DNA from: an uncultured Kiloniella sp.
GTDB taxonomy: Bacteria > Pseudomonadota > Alphaproteobacteria > Kiloniellales > Kiloniellaceae
Assembly: GCF_937128705.1 (NCBI RefSeq)
Contig: NZ_CAKZMP010000081.1
Coordinates: 1 to 49,314 of the forward strand
Direction: 5' to 3'
DNA length: 49,314 nt
The notes beneath the pieces were generated by a model, which made no database searches, was not told the origin of the DNA, and was given only the letters and a program-made list of their open reading frames with translations. The position numbers and the translations under genes were made by a program. Shown one piece after another: positions 13,868 through 23,468 of this stretch. The first letter of the stretch is position 1. Each line of letters opens with the position of its first letter.

Positions 13868-14242
13868 ACATAACCATCCCTGCGGACGAGGGTTTATTTA
13901 GTGTAGTACCCACCCCCTGTCAAGCGACGGAATAGATTTTTGACAGTTTTTTTTTAGTTTTTTGAATAAAGCCTAAAATAAGAAGAAAATCCTTTAGCAT
14001 CAATGATCTAACGAATCGATTTAAGAGCGGTAATAGTTGAAAAACTTGCCCTCTCTTCCCCACATAAAAATATAGAATCGCGTTCAATTTTGTAGAGACT
14101 CTAAGAGAAAGTCTTTTCATACAAATCTTGAGCTCATTTTTTATATAGGAAAAAGAAACTAATAAGAAAATTACATATAGATTAACGACATCGAGGCCCC
14201 ATGAACGCTACGCCTATAAAAGATTAAAAAGACAACCACATA

Positions 14243-14276
14243 AAAAAATGGCCAGAGCATTACTCTGACCATTTTC
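14243..14276 (-). terminator. Putative intrinsic terminator of the nqr operon
   Basis: Reverse strand AAAATGGTCAGAGTAATGCTCTGGCCATTTTTTT just after the nqrF stop: stem plus T-run. Confidence 0.75.
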
Positions 14277-14286
14277 AGTTTCGATG

Positions 14287-15510
14287 TTAGCCACCGAAAT
14301 CGTCTAACATAATATCTTCTCGGTCGACTCCAAGCTCAAGGAGCATGTTAATTACCGAGGAATTCATGATCGGCGGACCGCACATATAATATTCACAATC
14401 TTCTGGTGCCGCATGGTTCTTAAGATACTCATCATAAAGCACGTTATGAATAAAGCCCGTGTAACCATCCCAATCATCTTCTGGCAAGGCATCAGATAGC
14501 GCCACATGCCAGGTAAAGTTTGGAAACTCGGCAGCCAACTGATCAAAGTCTTCTACAAAGAACATTTCCCGTTTTGACCGTGCACCGTACCAGAATGTGA
14601 TCTTACGATCCTTATTCTTTAGACGCTTAAGCTGGTCAAAAATGTGACTGCGCATCGGTGCCATACCAGCACCGCCACCGATAAAGACCATTTCCTTATC
14701 AGTATCACGAGCAAAAAATTCACCGAACGGACCAGAGATCGTCACCTTGTCCCCAGGCTTCAGGTTGAAGATATAAGATGACATCTGTCCCGGAGGAATA
14801 CCTTGTGTACCGGGTGGCGGCGATGCCACACGGACATTAAGCATAATCATTCCACGTTCTTCCGGGTAGTTCGCCATGGAATAAGCACGCTCAACAGGCT
14901 CGGCAACAGTCGATTCGAATTGCCAAAGATTGAACTTGTCCCAATCTTCCCGGTATTCTTCTTCAACGTCGAAATCTTTATATGTCAGTTTATGTGCCGG
15001 CGCTTCGATCTGAATGTATCCACCAGCGCGGAAATTCACATCCTCGCCTTCGGGCAAATCAAGAATCAATGACTTAATAAAGGTCGCCACGTTCTCGTTA
15101 GAACGAACCGTACATTCCCATTTCTTAACACCAAAGACTTCTTCAGGAACTTCGATTTCCATATCCTGCTTAACTGCAACTTGGCAGGATAGGCGATCCC
15201 CGCAAGAGGCCTCTCGTTTAGTGATGTGGCCTTCTTCGGTCGGCAGAATAGAGCCTCCGCCTGAGAAAATTTTCACCCGGCATTGCGCGCAGGTACCACC
15301 ACCACCACAAGCAGAAGGCACAAAAAGCTTCTGTTCAGCCAATGTTTGCAACAACTTTCCACCAGCCGGAACCGAAATTGTTTTCTCACCGTTAATAGTG
15401 ATATCAACGTTTCCGGTAGAAACCAGTTTAGAGCGTGCAGCAAGAATAATCGTGACAAGCGCCAGAACGATCAGTGTAAAAAGCAGGATGCCTAATCCAA
15501 ATGTGATCAA
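14287..15510 (-). CDS. nqrF: Na+-translocating NADH:quinone reductase subunit F
   Basis: 407 aa; 2Fe-2[15 protein letters not shown] plus FAD/NAD reductase domain ([31 protein letters not shown]); C-term MLDDFGG. Confidence 0.97.
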   Translation of the reverse strand: MITFGLGILLFTLIVLALVTIILAARSKLVSTGNVDITINGEKTISVPAGGKLLQTLAEQKLFVPSACGGGGTCAQCRVKIFSGGGSILPTEEGHITKREASCGDRLSCQVAVKQDMEIEVPEEVFGVKKWECTVRSNENVATFIKSLILDLPEGEDVNFRAGGYIQIEAPAHKLTYKDFDVEEEYREDWDKFNLWQFESTVAEPVERAYSMANYPEERGMIMLNVRVASPPPGTQGIPPGQMSSYIFNLKPGDKVTISGPFGEFFARDTDKEMVFIGGGAGMAPMRSHIFDQLKRLKNKDRKITFWYGARSKREMFFVEDFDQLAAEFPNFTWHVALSDALPEDDWDGYTGFIHNVLYDEYLKNHAAPEDCEYYMCGPPIMNSSVINMLLELGVDREDIMLDDFGG

Positions 15511-15523
15511 TTGAGCCTCCCCT

Positions 15524-16132
15524 TTACAATTTCACGCCACTAAAGGACATGAAGGCCATCGCCATAAGGCCGGCAGTGATGAAGGTAATACCTAGGCCCT
15601 GAAGACCGTCAGGTATATCCGAATACTTTAGTTTTTCGCGAACACCAGCCATCGCCGTGATTGCCAAAGCCCAACCAAAACCGGAAGAAATGCCGTAGGT
15701 CGTTGCCTCTGCAAAACTATAGTCGCGCTCGACCATAAAGAGCGAGCCACCAAGAATAGCGCAGTTCACTGTAATCAACGGCAAGAACACACCCAAAGCG
15801 TTGTAAAGCGGTGGGAAATATTTATCCAAAACCATTTCAAGTATCTGAACCAACGCCGCAATAACGCCGATGTAAGAAATCAGACCAAGAAAGGTCAGAT
15901 CGACATTATCAAACCCGGCCCAAGAAAGAGCCCCCGGCGCCAGAAGGTAAGTCAGGATCAGATTATTTGCAGGCACCGTAATAGCCTGAACAACCATCAC
16001 AGAAATACCGAGGCCGATAGCAGTCGCGATCTTTTTCGACACAGCAATAAAGGTGCACATGCCCAGGAAAAATGAAAGCGCCAGATTTTCAACGAAAACC
16101 GCCTTTACGGCTAAAGAGATCAGCTCTTCCAT
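15524..16132 (-). CDS. nqrE: Na+-NQR subunit E
   Basis: 202 aa membrane protein; [34 protein letters not shown]. Confidence 0.97.
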   Translation of the reverse strand: MEELISLAVKAVFVENLALSFFLGMCTFIAVSKKIATAIGLGISVMVVQAITVPANNLILTYLLAPGALSWAGFDNVDLTFLGLISYIGVIAALVQILEMVLDKYFPPLYNALGVFLPLITVNCAILGGSLFMVERDYSFAEATTYGISSGFGWALAITAMAGVREKLKYSDIPDGLQGLGITFITAGLMAMAFMSFSGVKL

Positions 16133-16785
16133 TAGTGTTCCTCAACCACTTGAATTTTATAATCACGCTCTTCAACTTGCTCTGGTTTCCAAGCACGGAA
16201 CGCCCAGATAAGCAGACCAATGACAAAGAAAGCTGAAGGAGGCAGTAGCAAAAGACCGTTCGGTACATACCAACCACCGTTATTCACAGTCTCAAGTATC
16301 GTCACCCCAAAAAGCGAGCCAGAACCGAAAAGCTCACGGATCACACCAACAAGCATCAAAATCAATCCGTAACCCAAACCATTACCAATTCCATCAATGA
16401 AAGATGCAATCGGCGGATTTTTCATCGCAAAGGCTTCAGCACGCCCCATCACAATACAGTTGGTGATAATCAAACCGACAAAGACAGAAAGCGTTTTGGA
16501 AATCTCGAAAGCATAGGCCTTGAGAACCTGATCAACGACAATCACAAGTGACGCAATAATCACCATCTGTACAATAATCCGGATGGAACCAGGGATTTGA
16601 TTTCGGATCATGGAAATGAACATCGATGCAAATGCTGTAACCGCTGTTACAGCAAGGGCCATAACAAAAGCCACCTGCAAAGAAGATGTTACCGCCAGCG
16701 CTGAACAGATACCAAGAACCTGTAGCGTAATCGGATTGTTATCGACCATCGGGTCGAGAATAAGTTCTTTAGGAGTCTGCGCCAT
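16132..16785 (-). CDS. nqrD: Na+-NQR subunit D
   Basis: 217 aa; [25 protein letters not shown] motif. Confidence 0.97.
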   Translation of the reverse strand: MAQTPKELILDPMVDNNPITLQVLGICSALAVTSSLQVAFVMALAVTAVTAFASMFISMIRNQIPGSIRIIVQMVIIASLVIVVDQVLKAYAFEISKTLSVFVGLIITNCIVMGRAEAFAMKNPPIASFIDGIGNGLGYGLILMLVGVIRELFGSGSLFGVTILETVNNGGWYVPNGLLLLPPSAFFVIGLLIWAFRAWKPEQVEERDYKIQVVEEH

Positions 16786-17591
16786 TAGATCTCTCCCGCT
16801 TTAACTGATTCTAGGAAAGGAGCATATCCCGCCTTACCCATCCAGAAACGTACCAGATTATCTACGCCATTAGACGTCAGTGTTGCACCGGCCAAAGCGT
16901 CGACATGGAATTCCTGACCAGCAGGCGGTGCCGTTTTAGCAACTGTAATCTGTAGCACGTCATTCTCATCATAAAGCTTTTTACCACGCCATAGTGATTT
17001 CCAGCGCGGATTGTCAACTTCAGCACCAAGGCCCGGCGTTTCAGCATGACTGTAGAACTGTAATCCAAAAATATCGTTGGCGTTTTCTTCAACAGCAATG
17101 AACCCATAAAGCGTCGACCAAAGTCCATACCCATGTAGAGGTAAGATCACCTTATCGAGACTGCCATCTTCATTACGCAGGAGGTACACAGTCACAAACT
17201 TGGCTTGCCGACCAATCGACGCCGGATCATCTGTCAATTCAACAGACAATTCAGGGTCATCTGCAGCAGCACGGTCATCAAATGTGTTTACGTCGAATTG
17301 ATCCGTAAATTCACCTGTTGCAAGCTCTAGCACATGTGGTTCGAAAACCTTGAAAGCCTCTGTCACATCTGTACCTGGACTATAAAGCCCGGCCACCTGC
17401 AGAATGTTGATTTGCTTGTCTTTAAGCTTGTTGATTTCCTGCACAGGTCTCAACGACACCGCAACAGCAGACACAATCATCGAAGCCACAAGACAAAGCG
17501 TTACAGCTACAACTACCGTTTTGCCCACTGAATCAGGGGGCGTGTCAAGAAAACGGCGTAACAATCCAGGTTTTTTATTTTCGTCAGGCAT
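16785..17591 (-). CDS. nqrC: Na+-NQR subunit C
   Basis: ORF 16785..17630; likely start MPDENKKPG. Contains [17 protein letters not shown] and the FMN-attachment-like [20 protein letters not shown]. Confidence 0.96.
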   Translation of the reverse strand: MPDENKKPGLLRRFLDTPPDSVGKTVVVAVTLCLVASMIVSAVAVSLRPVQEINKLKDKQINILQVAGLYSPGTDVTEAFKVFEPHVLELATGEFTDQFDVNTFDDRAAADDPELSVELTDDPASIGRQAKFVTVYLLRNEDGSLDKVILPLHGYGLWSTLYGFIAVEENANDIFGLQFYSHAETPGLGAEVDNPRWKSLWRGKKLYDENDVLQITVAKTAPPAGQEFHVDALAGATLTSNGVDNLVRFWMGKAGYAPFLESVKAGEI

Positions 17592-18783
17592 TACGCTTTG
17601 CCCTCCGCTTAATATTGGCTTGTACCACAAAATAATCGATCAGTGGCGCAAAGACGTTTCCGAATAAAATGGCAAGCATCATTCCCTCGGGGAAAGCCGG
17701 ATTAATTACCCGGATCATGACCACCATAAAACCAATCAACGCGCCATAGATATAACGCCCAACGTTGGTGTGGCTGGCAGAAACAGGTTCCGTAACCATA
17801 AAGGCAAGACCAAAAGCAAAACCACCCGTTACAAGATGCCAATACCACGGCATTGCAAACATCGGGTTACTGTCAGACCCAACCCAATTGAGAAGCAAAG
17901 AAAAGCCGATCATACCGCCCAAACAACCAACGACAAGACGCCAATTGGCAATCTTGGTAATCAGCAAAAAGCTCAACCCAATTAAACAGGCCAATGTAGA
18001 GGTTTCGCCAATAGATCCTTGGATCGTACCAAGAAAGGCGCTTGTCCAATCAATCCCACGAGCAGCAAGTTCCGAGAATCCTTCAGAAGCGCTGACAGAA
18101 AGGGCCGTCGCGCCAGAGAAACCATCGACAGGTGTCCAAATAGTTTCGCCCGACATTTGTGCTGGATATGCAAAGTAAAGGAAAGCACGTCCGGTAAGCG
18201 CAGGGTTAAGAAAGTTCTTCCCAGTTCCGCCAAATACCTCTTTACCGATAACAACGCCAAAAGAAATACCTAGAGCAACCTGCCACAAAGGGGCACTTGG
18301 TGGTAAAATCAACGCATAAAGCATTGAAGTAACTAGAAAACCTTCGTTAACTTCGTGACCACGCACCGTCGCAAAGATGACTTCCCAAATACCGCCAACA
18401 ACAAGTGTTACGATATAAATCGGAAGGAAATAAAGCAGACCATGTAAGAAATTGGCTATCGGATTATTAGGGTCAAAACCAACCCCTAATAAATCAAGAA
18501 GCCATACCCGCCAACCGGACGAATTATGAACTTCCATTGCCGTATTCGTCTGAAAACCGACATTATACAGCCCGATCAGAATACAAGGGATCGTCGCAAT
18601 GACCACATAGGTCATGATCCGCTTCATATCCACATAAGATCTTGCATGCGGAGCGACTTTCGTCACCGTTTTTGGCGTGTAGAGAAAGCTCTCAACCATT
18701 TCATAGATGGGGAAGAACTTCTCGTATTTACCACCATTCGTGAAATGAGGCTCTATACGATCGAAAAAGTTGCGAATACCCAC
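17584..18783 (-). CDS. nqrB: Na+-NQR subunit B
   Basis: ORF 17584..18861; likely GTG start at 18783 (VGIRNFFDRIEPHFTNGGKYEKFFPIYEMVESFLYTP). Contains GFSGATALSVS, the FMN site-like SGAT. Confidence 0.96.
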   Translation of the reverse strand: MGIRNFFDRIEPHFTNGGKYEKFFPIYEMVESFLYTPKTVTKVAPHARSYVDMKRIMTYVVIATIPCILIGLYNVGFQTNTAMEVHNSSGWRVWLLDLLGVGFDPNNPIANFLHGLLYFLPIYIVTLVVGGIWEVIFATVRGHEVNEGFLVTSMLYALILPPSAPLWQVALGISFGVVIGKEVFGGTGKNFLNPALTGRAFLYFAYPAQMSGETIWTPVDGFSGATALSVSASEGFSELAARGIDWTSAFLGTIQGSIGETSTLACLIGLSFLLITKIANWRLVVGCLGGMIGFSLLLNWVGSDSNPMFAMPWYWHLVTGGFAFGLAFMVTEPVSASHTNVGRYIYGALIGFMVVMIRVINPAFPEGMMLAILFGNVFAPLIDYFVVQANIKRRAKRNA

Positions 18784-18787
18784 GAGA

Positions 18788-20131
18788 TCAGCCCTCCTTT
18801 TCGATCTTGTTAAGGCAGTCGCGTAGCGCCGTGCCATATTCATACTTGGCTGGGCAAGCAAAGCCGACTACGCCAAGATCTTCTTCGTCCAATTCCAGTG
18901 CACCGAGTGCCTGTGCCTGATCGGTGTCCATCACCAAAAGCGCACGTAAGAGCTGAGTTGGTAAATAATCCTGCGGCATAAGCTCTTCAAAAGTACCAAG
19001 CGGCACCATAGCTCTACGACCACCGTTGAGGTTTGACGTCAAAGCATAAAGCTTCTTAGAGAAAGCAGATCCCAATACAGGTTGTACTGAATATTTCGAC
19101 GGCATTGGGAGAATCCAACCCATCGTGATCTGTTTTTGGTCTTCTTCGATCAATGTAATCTGACGTGCGTAGCGGCCAAGGTATCCATCTTCGCCCTCGC
19201 CCATACGCCCACTAAGAATTGACCCTGAAATCATGCGAACAGGCACATCACCGGGAATATCTTGGGCAACCAGATCTGCCATCGATGCACCAGCAATCGT
19301 GCGAACCAAACGAGGATTAGCGCAAAGAGGACCAGACAATGCAACAACACGGCTTGCATCATAACACCCAGTTGAAATCAACTTGCCGATCGAAATGACA
19401 TCCGAATAGCCTATTGTCCAAACAGCTTGATCACCTTTTGGTGGCTCAAGAAAATGTATATGTGTTCCAGCCAAGCCAGCAGGATGAGGCCCAGAAAAAC
19501 TGGCAACAGTTACGTCTGAAAGGTCTGAACCTGGAATATCAACATCTGGAGCTTGGCAAAGATAGGTTTTACCCTCTGTAAGCAGCGTAATCGCTTCCAG
19601 TCCTTTGCGAAAATCCTTTGCTTCATCAGCGATGATCTCTGCAGGATCAGCCGAGAGCGGCTCTGAATCCATCGCCGTCACAAAAATGGCTGACGGTCTG
19701 CTGTCCGGTACAGGAACCTTCGAATAAGGTCTCGTGCGAAACGACGTCCAAAGTCCAGCAGCACAAAGACGCTCAACCAAACCTTCTGCAGTAGAGACAT
19801 CACCCACGCTAGAAAAATCAATCGGTTCAGCAGCCGTCTCATCAATGTCAATTACGACACTGATCAAGACACGTCGTGCGCCTCGATTGATCGCTCTAAT
19901 CCGACCAGAAACTGGTGATGTGATAAGAACTTCAGGTGTGTCTTTATGAGATAGAATAGGGGTTCCTGCCGCAACGACATCCCCTTCCTGAACCGAAAGG
20001 CGCGGTTTCAGGCCAATATAGTCCGCGCCTAATATAGCAACGGAGCCAACTGTAGCAGGATCTTTGATTCCAGGCTCGGGTGCCCCCAGCACAGGAACAT
20101 CAAGACCTTTTCGTAACGAGAATTTCGGCAC
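18788..20131 (-). CDS. nqrA: Na+-NQR subunit A
   Basis: 447 aa; MPKFSLRKGLDVPVLGAPEP ... YLGRYARQITLIEE. Confidence 0.96.
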   Translation of the reverse strand: MPKFSLRKGLDVPVLGAPEPGIKDPATVGSVAILGADYIGLKPRLSVQEGDVVAAGTPILSHKDTPEVLITSPVSGRIRAINRGARRVLISVVIDIDETAAEPIDFSSVGDVSTAEGLVERLCAAGLWTSFRTRPYSKVPVPDSRPSAIFVTAMDSEPLSADPAEIIADEAKDFRKGLEAITLLTEGKTYLCQAPDVDIPGSDLSDVTVASFSGPHPAGLAGTHIHFLEPPKGDQAVWTIGYSDVISIGKLISTGCYDASRVVALSGPLCANPRLVRTIAGASMADLVAQDIPGDVPVRMISGSILSGRMGEGEDGYLGRYARQITLIEEDQKQITMGWILPMPSKYSVQPVLGSAFSKKLYALTSNLNGGRRAMVPLGTFEELMPQDYLPTQLLRALLVMDTDQAQALGALELDEEDLGVVGFACPAKYEYGTALRDCLNKIEKEG

Positions 20132-20293
20132 GTTTATGCAGTCCTGTAAAAATTTTTAGCTCTTATGCGACAATTATGCGGCCTCTTAAAGTACTTTTTT
20201 GGGCACAAAGACTTAATTTTTTGTTGAATCTGCTATAAAACTCGCCCATAAGCCAATGAAACTAGCTTTTATATTAGCACGGAGGCCTTAATA

Positions 20294-21340
20294 GTGCCGG
20301 ATAATTTCCTCATTTCGCGCCGTAATTTCATGATCATGCCTGCTTGCCTCGCTGCATTGAGTGCTTGCAAATTAGGATCTTCATCATCGGTGTTAAAAGT
20401 CGCCGGTCTCACCATGGGCACCAACTACTCTATAGTAGCAGTCGATCACACACAGGCTTTATCAGAAGAACAGCTGCGTAAAGATATTGATTCAGCTTTG
20501 TTGCAAGTAAACACACAGCTATCTAACTGGGACCCTGCATCTGAAATCTCACGCTTCAATGCCTCGACATCAACCGACTCGGTCACTGTTTCTCCTGCAC
20601 TTGCAGAGGTTATGAATGCTGCCAATGCCGTTCACACCGCAAGCGACGGGCAGTTTGATGTTACTCTCGGTCCATTGATTGATCTGTGGGGTTTTGGTTC
20701 AGTAGGCAACACTGCACAGACACCGACAGCAGAGGCAATTGAAACTGCACTTCGCGCGTCAGGTCAAAGCCGGACCTTACGTGTTTCTGATCAATCGCTT
20801 CAGAAACAAACACCTGAAACAGAAATTTATCTCTCTGCTATTGGCAAAGGTTATGGCGTTGATGTAATTGCCCGTAAGCTTGAGAGCCACGGCATCAAAG
20901 ACTTTATGGTAGAGATTGGTGGCGACCTATACACTGCGGGTCTCAATCCAGATGGTACACCATGGCAAATCGGTATTGAGACACCAGATGCACATGACCG
21001 TACAATGCAAGAAGTTGTTGGCCTTTCAAACCTTGGCATGGCGACATCTGGTGACTACCGGAACTATTTCGAGCAGGACGGTGTGCGTTATTCACACATC
21101 ATCGACGCTCAAACAGGTCGCCCGATTACTCACACAACTGCGTCTGTAACAGTACTAACAGAAAATGCGATGCTGGCTGATGCTTGGGCAACTGCCATGC
21201 TTGTTCTTGGTAAAGAGCGCGGTCTGGAAATTGCAAATAATCTTGATATGGCCGTATTGTTCATTGAACGTGATAGCAATGCTACCCATACTAAGTTTAT
21301 CACAACGCCAAGCACGCGCTTTAGCGACATGCAAGCTTAG
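20294..21340 (+). CDS. apbE: FAD:protein FMN transferase (ApbE), lipoprotein; GTG start
   Basis: 348 aa; lipobox-like LAALSAC, LTMGTNYSI, VEIGGDLYTAG, HIIDAQTGRPI motifs of the ApbE family. Confidence 0.95.
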   Translation: MPDNFLISRRNFMIMPACLAALSACKLGSSSSVLKVAGLTMGTNYSIVAVDHTQALSEEQLRKDIDSALLQVNTQLSNWDPASEISRFNASTSTDSVTVSPALAEVMNAANAVHTASDGQFDVTLGPLIDLWGFGSVGNTAQTPTAEAIETALRASGQSRTLRVSDQSLQKQTPETEIYLSAIGKGYGVDVIARKLESHGIKDFMVEIGGDLYTAGLNPDGTPWQIGIETPDAHDRTMQEVVGLSNLGMATSGDYRNYFEQDGVRYSHIIDAQTGRPITHTTASVTVLTENAMLADAWATAMLVLGKERGLEIANNLDMAVLFIERDSNATHTKFITTPSTRFSDMQA

Positions 21341-21358
21341 AGATTGGATAACTGACCA

Positions 21359-21586
21359 GTGGCTACCTTCTTATTAGCATTCGGCATCTTAGCCCTACTC
21401 GTCCTAGGCATGGCCATTGGTGTTATTATGCAGGGCAAGACGATTAAGGGCAGCTGTGGTGGCTTAAACGCCATCAGTGGCGCTGATCATTGCTTGGTCT
21501 GCAATAAAGAAGTCGATCCAAACAGTCCTCTTCGTGACAGACTAAGTTGCCCGCGCGCACGGGAAAAACAGAATCAATCTAGTTAG
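21359..21586 (+). CDS. nqrM: Na+-NQR maturation protein NqrM; GTG start
   Basis: 75 aa; one TM then GKTIKGSCGGLNAISGADHCLVCNKEVDP: Cys pattern characteristic of NqrM (DUF539). Confidence 0.93.
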   Translation: MATFLLAFGILALLVLGMAIGVIMQGKTIKGSCGGLNAISGADHCLVCNKEVDPNSPLRDRLSCPRAREKQNQSS

Positions 21587-21609
21587 ATAACGAACAGACT
21601 CCCTCGTCA

Positions 21610-21648
21610 TAAAAATCCTCTCTAATTATCTGATTAGAGAGGATTTTT
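21610..21648 (+). terminator. Intrinsic terminator after apbE-nqrM
   Basis: aaaatcctctctaattatctgattagagaggatttttt: perfect AATCCTCTCTAAT/ATTAGAGAGGATT stem with T-run. Confidence 0.85.
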
Positions 21649-21692
21649 TGTATCTATTTTCTTGTCATAAAAAAATCTGGGGAATCTGTTTA

Positions 21693-21878
21693 CTAAGATC
21701 CTGTTGTGAGAGGCACAAATCCTAATATCAATAGGCAACTTGCTGCAACAAGGCCGGAAATCCACAGTTGCCAAGTCGGCCCTTCGGCTTTCCACACTCG
21801 GCGATATTTATAGCCAGCCATACAGGCGATTACGAAAATTAACGTCGCGCACCAAGGGGCAAGAGTTATCGTGATCAA
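21693..21878 (-). CDS. Small membrane protein (61 aa), TTG start
   Basis: MITITLAPWCATLIFVIACMAGYKYRRVWKAEGPTWQLWISGLVAASCLLILGFVPLTTGS: two predicted TM segments separated by a basic loop; not overlapped by another gene. Confidence 0.5.
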   Translation of the reverse strand: MITITLAPWCATLIFVIACMAGYKYRRVWKAEGPTWQLWISGLVAASCLLILGFVPLTTGS

Positions 21879-21962
21879 AAAGCAAGACTTCCCTAAGTAA
21901 ATGATTTGTCTTATAGTTATTAAGCACAGTCCATAATGACAATCAAGTCAGGATGCTTTCTT

Positions 21963-22484
21963 ATGCCTACGACCTATCAAGCACCAAGAAAAAGTGACAA
22001 CCAGCAAAAAAAAACAGTTAGCCAGTCGGCGCAATCAAACTTTGCTGCCGGAACAGCCACCGTACAAAATATTATCGCTAACAAAGGCGATGCTGTTTTT
22101 TCGATTAACCCTCAAGACACTCTCGGAAAAGCAGTCGAACTTCTCAGCGAAAAACGGATTGGGGCCTTGGTTGTTTCCGATTCTGGCGGTACGTTGCTCG
22201 GCATTCTCTCTGAACGAGATATTGTTCGGAAACTCGCAGAAACGCCCGGACGCACCCTACCCCATAAAGTCGAGCAAGTTATGACCAGTGAAGTAGAAGT
22301 GTGCACTCGGGACGAAGCACTTGTATCCGTCCTCCGCCGCATGACAGATGGTCGCTTTCGACACATGCCAGTGGTAGAGAATAACAAGCTGATAGGTGTC
22401 GTCACGATCGGTGATGTGGTGAACTACCGACTTAATGAACTAGAGTACGAGACCCTACAGCTAAAACAGCTGGTTGTTGGTTAA
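21963..22484 (+). CDS. CBS-domain pair protein
   Basis: ORF 21936..22484; VFSINPQDTLGKAVELLSEKRIGALVVSDSGGTLLGILSERDIVRKL ... MPVVENNKLIGVVTIGDVVNYRL: two CBS repeats. Confidence 0.9.
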   Translation: MPTTYQAPRKSDNQQKKTVSQSAQSNFAAGTATVQNIIANKGDAVFSINPQDTLGKAVELLSEKRIGALVVSDSGGTLLGILSERDIVRKLAETPGRTLPHKVEQVMTSEVEVCTRDEALVSVLRRMTDGRFRHMPVVENNKLIGVVTIGDVVNYRLNELEYETLQLKQLVVG

Positions 22485-22758
22485 AGAGCGCACGTCGAGG
22501 GGTTAAAACTCACAGCCATGAGAGCTTTATCATGATGATGTCTCTCTCTCCTCGAGCTATTTTCAATCCATCACCTTCACAGCAAGCCTAACGAACGTTT
22601 ATTGGATTAATTACAGCTGACTGATCGCTCTATTAAGTAAGCGATCAACCAGAATGAAATGCCAGAATGAAATGGATCGTGTAAAAGCTTACCGATAACG
22701 TCTAGAACGGCTTTTGATATTCTATATCAAAAGTACAAGACACTGATTTATAGACGCA

Positions 22759-22794
22759 AAAACGGCGCTTCAATTATTTGAAGCGCCGTTTTTA
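22759..22794. terminator. Bidirectional intrinsic terminator
   Basis: aaaacggcgcttcaattatttgaagcgccgttttt: perfect stem with A-run 5' and T-run 3'. Confidence 0.85.
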
Positions 22795-22803
22795 TAAGAC
22801 GTC

Positions 22804-22879
22804 TGGTGGGCGATGACAGGCTCGAACTGCCGACCCTCTCGGTGTAAACGAGATGCTCTACCAACTGAGCTAATCGCCC
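22804..22879 (-). tRNA. tRNA-Val (TAC), CCA encoded
   Basis: Reverse strand GGGCGATTAGCTCAGTTGGTAGAGCATCTCGTTTACACCGAGAGGGTCGGCAGTTCGAGCCTGTCATCGCCCACCA; anticodon TAC. Confidence 0.96.
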
Positions 22880-22963
22880 ACCAGACGTCTCGTCTGATGA
22901 AGGAGCTTTTAAGGTGATTCGCGTTCCTTGGCAAGGGTAAAATTACACAAAATTGACAATAAA

Positions 22964-23000
22964 CAAAAAAAAACCGGCTAGCTGATCGCTAACCGGTTTT
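22964..23000 (-). terminator. Intrinsic terminator downstream of hup
   Basis: Reverse strand AAAACCGGTTAGCGATCAGCTAGCCGGTTTTTTTT. Confidence 0.85.
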
Positions 23001-23023
23001 TCATAAGCAACTACAAACAGTTA

Positions 23024-23299
23024 TTACTTGTTTACAGCGTCTTTCAAGCCTTTACCGGCTTTAAATTTAGGCTGCTTAGAAGCAGGAATCTGGATAACCT
23101 CACCAGTACGTGGGTTACGACCCTGAGAAGCAGCACGTGCTGCTACACTGAAAGTACCAAAACCAACGAGACGAACTTCGTCACCACCAGTTAGAGCATC
23201 TGTTACAGCTTCGAATACACCGTCGATAGCTTTACCTGCATCGGCCTTAGATAGACCTGTTTTATCAGCTACAGCTGCGACCAAATCATTTTTATTCAT
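23024..23299 (-). CDS. hupB: DNA-binding protein HU
   Basis: 91 aa; MNKNDLVAAVADKTGLSKADAGKAID ... GFGTFSVAARAASQGRNPRTGEVIQIPASKQPKFKAGKGLKDAVN. Confidence 0.97.
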   Translation of the reverse strand: MNKNDLVAAVADKTGLSKADAGKAIDGVFEAVTDALTGGDEVRLVGFGTFSVAARAASQGRNPRTGEVIQIPASKQPKFKAGKGLKDAVNK

Positions 23300-23468
23300 G
23301 GTTGACCCCCCCTCTAATTATACGGGTAAGATTGAAAAAAAGTGTCTAACGACTTCTTGATTGTGGGGCAATTGTAGATCGCTAATGGCAGCGACGTCAA
23401 TGCAAGAAACGTCCGAATCCCAAGGGTTTTGGTCGCATTTTATCTATCTTGCCCCACAAAAAGCACAA

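Noticed and set aside
15014-15514. Forward ORF of 166 aa opposite nqrF
   Set aside because: Antisense to nqrF Fe-S domain codons; no independent family or ribosome-binding signal.
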